A stretch of 64,000 bases of DNA from positions 1 through 64,000 of the forward strand of contig JAFZNK010000194.1 in assembly GCA_017550965.1 (NCBI GenBank), given 5' to 3'. The position numbers and the translations under genes were made by a program. This document shows positions 25,433-33,537 of this stretch, one piece after another. This stretch comes from Thermoguttaceae bacterium (GTDB lineage Bacteria > Planctomycetota > Planctomycetia > Pirellulales > Thermoguttaceae). The notes under the pieces are model-generated. The model made no database searches, was not told the DNA's origin, and saw only the letters and a list, made by a program, of their open reading frames with translations. Positions within the stretch are counted from its first letter, which is position 1, and each line of letters starts with the position of its first letter.

Positions 25433-25438
25433 TATAAT
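25433..25438 (+). promoter_or_regulatory. Possible -10 element of the beta-propeller gene
   Basis: A perfect TATAAT stands 56 bases before the ATG at 25494, but the -35 region (TTTATT at 17 bp spacing) is weak. If real, the upstream frame start at 25398 cannot be used. Confidence 0.35.
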
Positions 25439-25493
25439 CCAATTCTATAAAGGTTTTTGTCCAACAATCCCTTTTTTGTACTGGAATCTAACG

Positions 25494-26780
25494 ATGTTAC
25501 GACGCGACTTTTTGAAAAGCCAACTAACTGCGGGAATCGGCGTTAGTCTTTTAGGACTATCTCCTTGGATCCGATCGACGGTCAATTCTGCGTATGCGCA
25601 GAATTCTCCCCAAGATCAATATCCCCCATGCCGTAGAATTACCAACGGTCCCTTGTTCCACTGGGGCGCGTATTACGATCAGATTCACTTTGACCCGACA
25701 AATCGCTACGTTGTCGGCAACGAAGTCGATTTTGAGGGACGTTCTCCCACCCCTGACGATACGATAAACGTCGGGATTATTGATACGGAAGACGGAGATC
25801 GCTGGACTCAACTTGGTTCGACCCAGGCATGGAACTGGCAACAGGGCTGTATGCTGCAATTTATCCCCGGATCTTCTTTTGAAGTCGCTTGGAACAACCG
25901 AGGTAAAGACGATTTTTACGCAACCGTCTGCGATATTAAAACAGGAGAACGTCGTAATCTTCCCAAACCAATCTACGCGTTAGCGCCCAACGGCGCTTTT
26001 ACCGTTTTTCCAGATTTTCGCCGATTGAACGATACGCGTCCAGGTTACGGATACTGCGGCATTCCTGACCCAAACGCCGATCAATGCATACCGACCGACG
26101 CCGGTATTTGGAAAATGGATATCAAGAGCGGCGTTCACGAAATGCTTTTTTCTTTTGCGGACGTCGCCTCTATCCCCCGCGCTAACGGCGAACCTTTTCC
26201 TCAAGACGTAAAACACTGGTTCAATCACCTGATCGTATCGCCCAACTCGGAACGTTTCCTCTTCCTCCACCGTTGGAAGCAAAACCCTCAAACTCACGCA
26301 TGGCATACTCGGCTCTGCACCGCAAAAAATGACGGAACTGATATTAAAATAGTAAGCGACAACCTTATGGTTTCTCATCTGGTTTGGCGCGATCCAACGC
26401 ATATTATCGCCTTTGCCCGCAACGAACTTGCCGGCGACAGATTCTACCTGTTCGACGTAGAAACGGGAAAAGCCGTCGTTTATGGAAAAGATATTATGAC
26501 GGTCGACGGTCATGTGTCATATCTTCCCGAAACCAATTGCGAATGGCTGTTAAACGATACCTATCCGAATAAGGATCGCATTCAGACGCCTTTCCTTTTT
26601 GAGTTAAAAACAGAAAAGAAAATCCTCCTTGGCGAATTCTATTCAGCTAAAGAATACGCGGGAGAATGGCGTTGCGATCTTCACCCACGCGCAAGTCGGG
26701 ACGGAAGAAAGATTCTGATTGATTCCGTTCACGAAACGGGTCGACAAATTTATTTGATAGAACGTCCTGAACTCTCTTAA
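25494..26780 (+). CDS. Tat-exported TolB/oligogalacturonate-lyase-like beta-propeller protein
   Basis: The 428-residue protein starts with a twin-arginine signal (MLRRDFLKSQLTAGIG) ending at AYAQ. The rest is a beta-propeller with TolB-like blades, for example HFDPTNRYVVGNEVDFEG, GIIDTEDGDRWTQLG, HLIVSPNSERFLFLHRW and HPRASRDGRKILIDS. The arrangement and the NHLIVSP and HPRASRDG blocks resemble proteins annotated as oligogalacturonate-lyase-like in planctomycetes and Bacteroidetes. Because His and metal ligands of the lyase cannot be confirmed by eye, the activity is left open. The start at 25494 is chosen because the signal begins there. It lies in the block of secreted proteins and is convergent with the small membrane protein gene. 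Confidence 0.83.
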   Translation: MLRRDFLKSQLTAGIGVSLLGLSPWIRSTVNSAYAQNSPQDQYPPCRRITNGPLFHWGAYYDQIHFDPTNRYVVGNEVDFEGRSPTPDDTINVGIIDTEDGDRWTQLGSTQAWNWQQGCMLQFIPGSSFEVAWNNRGKDDFYATVCDIKTGERRNLPKPIYALAPNGAFTVFPDFRRLNDTRPGYGYCGIPDPNADQCIPTDAGIWKMDIKSGVHEMLFSFADVASIPRANGEPFPQDVKHWFNHLIVSPNSERFLFLHRWKQNPQTHAWHTRLCTAKNDGTDIKIVSDNLMVSHLVWRDPTHIIAFARNELAGDRFYLFDVETGKAVVYGKDIMTVDGHVSYLPETNCEWLLNDTYPNKDRIQTPFLFELKTEKKILLGEFYSAKEYAGEWRCDLHPRASRDGRKILIDSVHETGRQIYLIERPELS

Positions 26781-26793
26781 TCATCGAACTGAA

Positions 26794-26844
26794 GGTTATT
26801 GGAATTCCGCGATTGTATTCGACAAGGAACGAATTCCAATAATC
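26794..26844. terminator. Hairpin between convergent beta-propeller and membrane-protein genes
   Basis: A 14-bp stem with one wobble (26794-26807 with 26831-26844) and a 23-base loop lies in the 74-bp gap. It fits a bidirectional terminator, with a short TCTT on the plus strand. Confidence 0.55.
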
Positions 26845-26854
26845 TTCTAAAAGT

Positions 26855-27250
26855 TCAAAAGAGATTCCAATCCCAATACCCGATTTTATTCAGCCACGTT
26901 CCAGAAAAATATGAAGACGCGTTTAAAATAAAAGCGAAGAAACACGCCCCGCTCAAGGGGCGCACGCGTCCAAATCGGTAGAAAATTACCGTTTCTACCG
27001 CCAGAACGCCTAATTCAAGACAAACGACTAGCGAGAAGTAGAAGAAAACTTGGTCCATCAGGGAGTCTGGCATATACCAACAAACGAGGTTGATTGTTGG
27101 ATTGGTCAGCGCGTTTGCCCATAGCGTCACTAAAAAAATCGTCCATGGCAGGCGTTTCCCTCTTATTGTCAGGACGCCCTGAACGAACAACGTCGCAAGT
27201 TCTTCAATGACGACGGTTGCTAAGAGGGCTTTTGCTAAAAGGTCGACCAT
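26855..27250 (-). CDS. Small integral membrane protein of unknown function
   Basis: The 131-residue protein has about three to four hydrophobic segments: ALLATVVIEELATLFVQGVL, the TIFLVTLWANALTNPTINLV stretch, VFFYFSLVVCLELGVLAVETVIF and CFFAFILNASSYFSG. Charged residues are few, and a Glu (VIEE) and an Asn-Pro pair lie within the membrane segments. I do not recognise a named family. Similar short proteins with the pattern ALTNP occur as hypothetical membrane proteins in anaerobes, by recollection only. The gene stands alone on its strand between purM and the convergent beta-propeller gene. The frame is well formed and its hydrophobic pattern makes it a convincing gene. Confidence 0.7.
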   Translation of the reverse strand: MVDLLAKALLATVVIEELATLFVQGVLTIRGKRLPWTIFLVTLWANALTNPTINLVCWYMPDSLMDQVFFYFSLVVCLELGVLAVETVIFYRFGRVRPLSGACFFAFILNASSYFSGTWLNKIGYWDWNLF

Positions 27251-27385
27251 CGCCGACGTCCCAAAACGTTAAACTAAAAGCGACAAAGGACTAGCGCCAA
27301 TTAAACGACTCTACCCCTTCGTCCTATTCTAATCGATTTTTATAAAACAGATTACGTCAAACGGCATAAGCAGACTTTTAGTCCT

Positions 27386-28429
27386 TCAAGAGCGAACTAT
27401 CTTTCCTATTTGCCAATTTTGCAAATCCATATCGTTCAAAGCTGTTGAGACGTCGCCGGCAATTTCTGGCTTGACGACTAAAACAAGGCCAAGACCCATA
27501 TTGAAAACGCGTTCCATTTCATCGTCGTCAATGGCGCCAAGTTTTTGCAACCAACCAAAAACAGGAGGCACAACCCACGAGTTCGGCGAAATCTCACACT
27601 TTAATCCATCTGGTAAAACACGAGAAAGATTCTCAACCAATCCGCCGCCGGTAATGTGAGCAACTCCGCGGATTCCGTCGTTGGCTCCAAATCTCTCAAA
27701 TAGTTTCAGAGCAGGCTTAACGTACAATCGGGTCGGCGTAAGTAGCTCGTCGGCAACCGTTTTACCCAACTCTGGAACAAAATCGTCTGGATTCAGCCCG
27801 GCAATTTCAAAAACAACGCGACGAATTAAAGAGTAACCGTTCGAATGACAACCGCTTGAAGCGACGCCAATTAAGACGTCGCCGTCTTGGATCGCTTTTC
27901 CATCGATAATTCTCGAACGTTCGGCAACCCCGACGCAAAATCCGGCAAGGTCGTATTCGCCGGGATTATACATACCCGAAAGAATCGCCGTCTCTCCGCC
28001 AATCAAAGCGCATCCCACTTCTTCGCAACCTTTAGCAATTCCTTCAACTAAACTCTCTAAAAGGTTGGGATCGTCTTTTGGCATTGCGACATAGTCTAGG
28101 AAAAAGACAGGCTCCGCTCCGCAACAAATCGCGTCGTTGACACTCATCGCAACAAGATCGATCCCAACGGTAGAATGCCGATTCGTTTGGCAGGCGATTT
28201 TAATTTTCGTCCCGACTCCGTCGGTACAACTCACCAATACAGGGTCGTCGTACTTCTTTTCGCCGCCGTCTTTGGCTATGCCGTTCAACTGGAACAGACC
28301 TGCAAAACCTCCGTCTAATCTCATAACGCGGGGCGAAAACGTTTTAGCAACCAGTTTTGGCAAACGCGACATTGATTCGGCATAAACATCCAAATCAACG
28401 CCTGAACTTTTATACGTCGCTTTTTCCAT
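27386..28429 (-). CDS. purM: Phosphoribosylformylglycinamidine cyclo-ligase (AIR synthetase)
   Basis: PurM closes the imidazole ring in purine synthesis, using ATP to convert FGAM to AIR. The 347-residue protein is full length. The N-terminus YKSSGVDLDVYAES, the GFAGLF block, SCTDGVGTKIKIA, DLVAMSVNDAICCGAEPVFFLDY, GCALIGGETAILSGMY and HITGGGLVENLSRVLP are all PurM landmarks, including nucleotide- and phosphate-binding glycines. No other purine gene is adjacent. A near-consensus promoter lies 96 bases upstream, so the gene is likely transcribed alone. A run of Lys-Arg is absent and no fusion is seen. Confidence 0.97.
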   Translation of the reverse strand: MEKATYKSSGVDLDVYAESMSRLPKLVAKTFSPRVMRLDGGFAGLFQLNGIAKDGGEKKYDDPVLVSCTDGVGTKIKIACQTNRHSTVGIDLVAMSVNDAICCGAEPVFFLDYVAMPKDDPNLLESLVEGIAKGCEEVGCALIGGETAILSGMYNPGEYDLAGFCVGVAERSRIIDGKAIQDGDVLIGVASSGCHSNGYSLIRRVVFEIAGLNPDDFVPELGKTVADELLTPTRLYVKPALKLFERFGANDGIRGVAHITGGGLVENLSRVLPDGLKCEISPNSWVVPPVFGWLQKLGAIDDDEMERVFNMGLGLVLVVKPEIAGDVSTALNDMDLQNWQIGKIVRS

Positions 28430-28531
28430 AAGGAACGCTCGTTTCTTCTGGGGGTCGTAGATAATCGTTGAAATAGAAGGACAGTTCCCAGATTGGGGAC
28501 GCGTCTTTCTAAGTCCGCAATTCGTCCCCGA

Positions 28532-28560
28532 ATTATAATTCGCGGCAAAAAACGCGTCAA
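28532..28560 (-). promoter_or_regulatory. Predicted promoter of purM
   Basis: TTGACG (28560-28555) and a perfect TATAAT (28537-28532) are separated by 17 bp on the minus strand. Confidence 0.72.
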
Positions 28561-28653
28561 GGACGAGAAAAGAAAAATCAGTTTCCCTTTTGGAGTTTCT
28601 ATCACGCCGCTACTTACACGTAATTGCGTATCGCAAGTTTACATATGGGGGGG

Positions 28654-28682
28654 GAGACAGAAACATTAAATAATAGTATAAT
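28654..28682 (+). promoter_or_regulatory. Predicted promoter of rsmG beside a G8 tract
   Basis: A perfect TATAAT (28677-28682) follows GAGACA (28654-28659) at 17 bp spacing; the -35 matches consensus at four of six positions. A run of eight G (28647-28654) abuts it. Confidence 0.5.
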
Positions 28683-28776
28683 GTCGCAACGTTGCGAACA
28701 GTGTTCCTGTCGAGTTTTACAAGGGCTTCGTCCTCCTCGTTCACCCTATCAAATTAAGTAGAATTAACAACGTCGA

Positions 28777-30063
28777 ATGTCCGATAATAGTTTTGATCTT
28801 CCGCAAGACGACTCACTACAGGCTCGCGCAGAGTCAATATCAGAAACGGAAAACCAGTTGGAATTGCCAAAAGAGAACGTTTCAGACGATTCCCCTGATT
28901 CAACTTGCGAGCAAACTACTGAAATCGCTGCCGATAACGGATGCGACGTTTTGGAGGACGAAGGCTCTAAAACATTAGAAGAAGCTCTGGAAAAATACGG
29001 AATCAAGCTTCCTTCTAAGAAAGTTCGGTTGCTTAAGGAATACTGCGAACTTCTATGGACATGGAACGAGCGTCTCAATCTCACGCGTCACACGACGTTC
29101 GATAAATTCGTCTCTCGCGATCTTGTCGATTCGATCCATCTTGCCAACCTACTTCAAAAAGGCGAACACGTCCTCGACGTAGGTTCCGGGGGCGGCGTAC
29201 CCGGTTTAGTCATAGCGATATTAAGACCTGACGTCGTCGTCGAACTGTGCGACTCAACAGGTAAAAAAGCTGAAGCTCTTGGCTCAATCGTCGACGAACT
29301 TGGGCTTGATCTAAATATCTGGTACGCCAAGGCGGAAGACCTTCTTCGAACTCGTCGCTTCCATACGCTTACGATTCGAGCCGTTGGCAAAATGCGTAGT
29401 TTATTGCTAATGTTTGCTCCCGTTTGGCATACGTTCAACCGACTCCTGTTAATTAAAGGTCCCAATTGGATCGCTGAACGTGGCGAAGCGCGTCATTACA
29501 ACATGTTTAATTCTCTCGCTCTGAGAAAAGTCGACGAATATGAGAATCCTGGCGCGGAACACGGTAGCGTTATTTTGCAAATTTGCCGTAAAACACGTAT
29601 GGAAGAAATGGAGCGTCGCGCAAAAGAACGAGCGGAGGGCAAACCTTACGACGGCGAAATCGAAGAAATCGTCGTCGACAATAAACCGCGTGACCTTTCT
29701 GACTCCAAGGAGAACCAGCGCGCGTTACGTCGTGGAAAATCCGGAACGAAGAAAGGCGGCAAGCAAGAACCGCGACCTTCTGTAAAAGTTCAAGATAAAC
29801 GTTCTCCATCGTCCCCAGAAGAAATCGATAGCTCTTGCGGCAAATCAAAGAAAACCGAAGAACGCGTCGACGTCTACGCAAGGCGCGGCGGCAAAGCTCC
29901 AAAAGGTTGGACTGGTAAGAAGAGCGATTTCCGAAACGACGTTAAAACTTCCGAAAAAATAGATCAAAACCGCAGTCGGAACGACAATCGCCCTCGAAGT
30001 TCCGGAAAGGGTTCTAGTAGAACCAATAAAAACAAACCGCGCGACGACTCATCCCGAAAGTAA
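28777..30063 (+). CDS. rsmG: 16S rRNA m7G527 methyltransferase with extended termini
   Basis: RsmG methylates N7 of G527 in 16S rRNA. The central part (about residues 65-275) is the complete enzyme: YCELLWTWNERLNLTR, then SRDLVDSIHLANLL, the SAM-binding LDVGSGGGVPGLV, LCDSTGKKAEALGSIV and FHTLTIRAVGK. The usual length is about 210 residues, but this protein has 428. It has an acidic Ser/Glu-rich N-terminal extension of about 65 residues. Its C-terminal tail of about 150 residues is strongly basic (Lys, Arg, Ser, Asn), with stretches like GRGSSRTNKN-type low complexity, reminiscent of RNA-binding tails. The gene has its own promoter and no neighbour on the same strand within 120 bp upstream. 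Confidence 0.93.
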   Translation: MSDNSFDLPQDDSLQARAESISETENQLELPKENVSDDSPDSTCEQTTEIAADNGCDVLEDEGSKTLEEALEKYGIKLPSKKVRLLKEYCELLWTWNERLNLTRHTTFDKFVSRDLVDSIHLANLLQKGEHVLDVGSGGGVPGLVIAILRPDVVVELCDSTGKKAEALGSIVDELGLDLNIWYAKAEDLLRTRRFHTLTIRAVGKMRSLLLMFAPVWHTFNRLLLIKGPNWIAERGEARHYNMFNSLALRKVDEYENPGAEHGSVILQICRKTRMEEMERRAKERAEGKPYDGEIEEIVVDNKPRDLSDSKENQRALRRGKSGTKKGGKQEPRPSVKVQDKRSPSSPEEIDSSCGKSKKTEERVDVYARRGGKAPKGWTGKKSDFRNDVKTSEKIDQNRSRNDNRPRSSGKGSSRTNKNKPRDDSSRK

Positions 30064-30187
30064 CGAAACGCCCTTTTGTCAGAACGATTTCAATTTCAGG
30101 AAAAGTCGTAGACGATCTAAACGACAAAAGTTAGATATTTAGTATTTTAATAGTTATAAACGTTATTTAACCAATTAAGGGGTTCCA

Positions 30188-32134
30188 ATGAAATTCGCGC
30201 CCTTCTCTTTTCGGCTTAACAAGTCGTTTGTTTTGACTCTATCCTTCGTGTGCATATTGACTTCGTCAATGGTCGGTTGCAAAAACAGGGAAAAGCCTGG
30301 CGAAGAACAAGAAATACAAGAGACGGAACAAGTTTCCGATTTTCCTCAATTTTCAACGGAAGTTCGTTCTCTATCTCAAGACGATTTAGCAAAGCTTGGA
30401 AGTAAAAACGACCTGCCGACGGAATTTGTTTATCCGGGCGCATACTATGCTCAGGTTGTTTATCCGGAACGTCTTGCTTCCTTGGAAGATCAAAACGCCG
30501 CGCTTGACTTTTTTGCTCAAGGGACGTTCCAACTTCCCGTTCCTGAAACTCTCTCACAATCGAAGTTTGCTCTTTATAGCAAGGGTTTTACTTTCGACGT
30601 CTTGAAAAACGCGAAGACGAACGAGGTCCTCCAGGACGGTTTTCCAACCTCAGTCGAAATCGTTTATCTCTCTTCCGAAGAAGCTTTTGATAAAGAGAAA
30701 ATACTGGCGCAAGTTTTTCAAAACGTAGACCAAGAGAAAATCAAGACGCAAAAGTATGACAAATGCGAGGTAAGGGTCGTCGAAAAACCTCTTATCATGC
30801 AACTTGATCAATCAGGCTCGATCGTTGGAAAAATCGACTCGATTTGCGCTGGAGTCGCTTTCCCGACCGACACGTCTGTCGTCTTTATTTCCGGAACGCC
30901 AGAATCGCTGAATAAGTATTTCGGTCCTGAAGACGGCGACTCCCGCGGCATTGTCGCTCAACGTTTAGCGCGCGCGAACGTAAGTTCTGCCGCGGTCGTC
31001 TTCCAATACGACTACGATTTCAGCGTTCCTAACACCCAACTTATTCAACTTCCCGTTCCCGTTACTACGGAACTTATGCAAGTCATTCAGCAAAACGTTT
31101 TAGCGTTCCAGTTCCTTTTTGATCTTTCCAAACAAGACGGAAATCTTGTAACGTTAAACGTTAACGCTAAATCAGAAGAAGGCGCCAACGAACTTCGTAA
31201 AGCCATTGGAACAGCTTTAATGAAGGGCGTTGACAATCTTCACGGTCAATTGTCAGAAATAGCCGCGCAAACGACGGATTCCACTGACGCGATTAACAAG
31301 ATTGTCAATTTGATAAAGTCAGTAAATCTCACCACGGACGGCTCTAACGTCGTTGGAACGCTTCAGAATACTCAAGACGCAGTTGATTTCTTTGTCAATT
31401 CTATTAAAAGTATCAACGATAGTCGAGCTAACGGAGAAATCTACGCGCAAATCGACATGGCGGTTCGAATGTTGACTCAACTTAGCAAAGCATTTGCGCT
31501 TTACTATCGTCAAAACTCGACTTATCCAGCTAATATTTGCGCCGCTGACGGAACGCCGCTCCTTAGTTGGCGCGTCGCATTGCTTCCGTTCTTAGACGAA
31601 TCCGCGCAAAAGTTGTTTGTTCAATTCAAACTGGACGAACCTTGGAACAGCGACGCCAATATTAAATTGTTGGATCAAATGCCTTCTGTCTATATGCGTC
31701 CGTCCGAACCTAACGACAAAACGAAGACGCAATTTTTGATCTTCAACTCGCCGGGAACTCCTTTTGGGCGTTCTCCCCAAGGACTGAAGATGCAAGACGT
31801 CGCAGATCCGTCGCGTACGCTTTCCGTTGTACTGGCCGCGCCTGAACATGCAATTGAGTGGTCGCGTCCAGAAGAATTTGCTTTTAATCCACAAAAGCCA
31901 ACGGAAACGTTCGGGCCCTTCGTTTGCGCCGCGCCGCTTTATGGAGACGTGATGGGCTTCGCTTGCGACGATTCTGAAGAAACGGCTAAGACGTTGGCGT
32001 CTTTAATTTTCGGAGTCGACGAAAATAAAGAAGATGGACCTGTTGTTGAGCAATCCGCTATTGAAGAACCCGCTGTTGAGGAACCTACTATTGAAGAACC
32101 TGCCGTTGAGGAATCTACTGTTCCTAGCGAATGA
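30188..32134 (+). CDS. DUF1559-type lipoprotein
   Basis: The 648-residue protein begins with a lipoprotein signal peptide ending in the lipobox SSMVGC (Cys near residue 31), so it should be lipid-anchored. Residues 40-400 form a long region without recognised domain. From about residue 415 the sequence follows the planctomycete DUF1559 pattern: MLTQLSKAFALYYRQNSTYPAN, then PLLSWRVALLPFLDE and FNSPGTPFG, with a late GDVMGFACDDSEE. Unlike most DUF1559 proteins it lacks the N-terminal prepilin-like helix. The C-terminus is an acidic tail of near-perfect five-residue repeats of the form EEPAV/EEPTI. AAGGGG precedes the ATG. Function of the family is not established. Confidence 0.85.
   Translation: MKFAPFSFRLNKSFVLTLSFVCILTSSMVGCKNREKPGEEQEIQETEQVSDFPQFSTEVRSLSQDDLAKLGSKNDLPTEFVYPGAYYAQVVYPERLASLEDQNAALDFFAQGTFQLPVPETLSQSKFALYSKGFTFDVLKNAKTNEVLQDGFPTSVEIVYLSSEEAFDKEKILAQVFQNVDQEKIKTQKYDKCEVRVVEKPLIMQLDQSGSIVGKIDSICAGVAFPTDTSVVFISGTPESLNKYFGPEDGDSRGIVAQRLARANVSSAAVVFQYDYDFSVPNTQLIQLPVPVTTELMQVIQQNVLAFQFLFDLSKQDGNLVTLNVNAKSEEGANELRKAIGTALMKGVDNLHGQLSEIAAQTTDSTDAINKIVNLIKSVNLTTDGSNVVGTLQNTQDAVDFFVNSIKSINDSRANGEIYAQIDMAVRMLTQLSKAFALYYRQNSTYPANICAADGTPLLSWRVALLPFLDESAQKLFVQFKLDEPWNSDANIKLLDQMPSVYMRPSEPNDKTKTQFLIFNSPGTPFGRSPQGLKMQDVADPSRTLSVVLAAPEHAIEWSRPEEFAFNPQKPTETFGPFVCAAPLYGDVMGFACDDSEETAKTLASLIFGVDENKEDGPVVEQSAIEEPAVEEPTIEEPAVEESTVPSE
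32056..32124 (+). repeat. In-frame tandem repeat encoding the EEPxx acidic tail
   Basis: The 3' end of the DUF1559 lipoprotein gene contains imperfect 15-base repeats that alternate GAAGAACC and GAGGAACC cores. They encode repeated Glu-Glu-Pro/Ser units. The number of units could vary between strains. Confidence 0.6.
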
Positions 32135-32193
32135 CGTCAAACAATTCGCCGCTTCTTATGCGTTTATCAACGCGGACTAACTTCAGTTGTTTT

Positions 32194-32224
32194 GAGCGAC
32201 GCGTAAATTACGCGTCGCTCTTTT
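32194..32224 (+). terminator. Rho-independent terminator after the DUF1559 lipoprotein gene
   Basis: A perfect 11-bp stem (32194-32204 with 32210-32220) with a five-base loop is followed by TTTT. It is 37 bp upstream of the glycosyltransferase ATG. Confidence 0.85.
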
Positions 32225-32261
32225 CATCAGTCGTGATGTTTCGACCTTTGCGGATACTTCA

Positions 32262-33497
32262 ATGCGAATTAAAGTTCTATTCATTATACCGACGTTAGAT
32301 CGATGCGGAGCGGAAAAGCAAATGACGCTTTTGGCGACGAACTTGCCGCGCGATCGCTTTGAAGTTCATGTAGCGGTTCTAACCCGTGACGGCCCGTATT
32401 CGCAAGAGTTAAGAAAAGCCGAAATTCCATTTGAGATCATCGGAAAGAAGAGTAAATTTTCGCCAAGCGCTTACTATCGACTCAAAAAACTCATTAAAAA
32501 AATTAAACCTGACGTCGTCCATACGTGGCTCTTTGCCGCCAACTCTTACGGACGCAAGGCGGCGTTTGCCTGCGGCGTTCCAGTTGTTGTTTGCGGAGAA
32601 CGTTGCGTCGATCCTTGGAAATCAGCGTGGCAAGGCTGGATTGATCGCAAATTGGAACCGCAAACAGCCGCATATGCCGTCAACAGTACGGGAATCGTCG
32701 ATTTCTATGTTAAGAAAGGCATTCCCAAAGAAAAATTTGTCGTTATTCCCAACGCCGTAGAAGCGCCTGACGTCGTCGACTTAAATAAGAACGATCTTAA
32801 AAGGAATTTGCTTCAAGAACTCGACCTTTCGCTAACGCCGGAACTGGAAATAACGTCGGAAAAGGACCTCGTTTTCCATGAAATGAACATCTCCGGCGCT
32901 AATGGAACAACGCCTCCAGAACTTCCGTTTCTTATTGGATTAGTCGCAAGATTCTGGCCGCAAAAACGAATCAAAGACGCTTTGTGGGCCGCAGACCAAG
33001 TTAAATTTGCCCAACTAAACTTCTATTTAATCGTCTTGGGGGACGGGCCTGAACGCGATGCGTTGCTACGTTACCGCGAAGATTTGCAAATAAGCGATCG
33101 GGTCGTTATGCTCGGCGAACGAAACGACGTCTCTCGTTTCATGCCTTGTTTTGACGTCCTTTGGAATTGCAGCGCTTACGAGGGTCAATCGAATTCGATT
33201 CTGGAAGCGCAGAGTTTTGGAATTCCGGTAATCGCTTCCGACGTTCCAGGAAACAGAGACCTTGTGGAGACTGGCAAGACGGGAATAATCATCCCTGAAT
33301 TCGACGGAGACGAAACGCGTCGCCGAACCGCTTTGTCTTCGGAAACTATTAGGCTATTAAGCGAAGAAAATAAAGATTTGCGCCGTCGTTTAGGTCAGGC
33401 GGCGCAAAATCGGGTTCGAGAAGAGTTTTCTCTCCAAAAGGCAGTCGATCGCCATGCGAAATTGTACGAACGACTGCTCTCTCAATGCAAAAAGTGA
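32262..33497 (+). CDS. GT4-family glycosyltransferase
   Basis: The 411-residue protein is a GT-B-fold glycosyltransferase that would transfer a sugar from a nucleotide donor to a lipid, glycan or protein acceptor in the cytoplasm. The N-terminal domain has PTLDRCGAEKQ and PDVVHTWLFAANSYGR. The C-terminal domain has the GT4 signatures GLVARFWPQKRIKDAL, VLGDGPERD, VMLGERNDVSRFMPCFDV and YEGQSNSILEAQSFGIPVIASDVPGNRDLV, with the acidic donor-binding motif. No membrane helix is visible. It stands alone: no other polysaccharide gene is adjacent, so the pathway is unknown. The ribosome-binding site is weak (GGAT), and a terminator stands 37 bp upstream. Confidence 0.92.
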   Translation: MRIKVLFIIPTLDRCGAEKQMTLLATNLPRDRFEVHVAVLTRDGPYSQELRKAEIPFEIIGKKSKFSPSAYYRLKKLIKKIKPDVVHTWLFAANSYGRKAAFACGVPVVVCGERCVDPWKSAWQGWIDRKLEPQTAAYAVNSTGIVDFYVKKGIPKEKFVVIPNAVEAPDVVDLNKNDLKRNLLQELDLSLTPELEITSEKDLVFHEMNISGANGTTPPELPFLIGLVARFWPQKRIKDALWAADQVKFAQLNFYLIVLGDGPERDALLRYREDLQISDRVVMLGERNDVSRFMPCFDVLWNCSAYEGQSNSILEAQSFGIPVIASDVPGNRDLVETGKTGIIIPEFDGDETRRRTALSSETIRLLSEENKDLRRRLGQAAQNRVREEFSLQKAVDRHAKLYERLLSQCKK

Positions 33498-33507
33498 GTA
33501 ATCGGCG

Positions 33508-33527
33508 TCGAACCTACTGCGGTTCGA
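33508..33527. terminator. Short hairpin between convergent genes
   Basis: A perfect 7-bp stem with a six-base loop lies 10 bp after the glycosyltransferase stop and 11 bp before the end of the oxidoreductase gene. No T tract is visible. Confidence 0.4.
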
Positions 33528-33537
33528 TCCCTTCACG

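Larger units (their letters stand above)
28430..28776. other. 347-bp divergent promoter region of purM and rsmG
   Basis: The gap holds the purM promoter (28532-28560, minus), a run of eight G (28647-28654), and a TATAAT (28677-28682) for rsmG on the plus strand. I see no gene or named RNA here. Confidence 0.6.
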
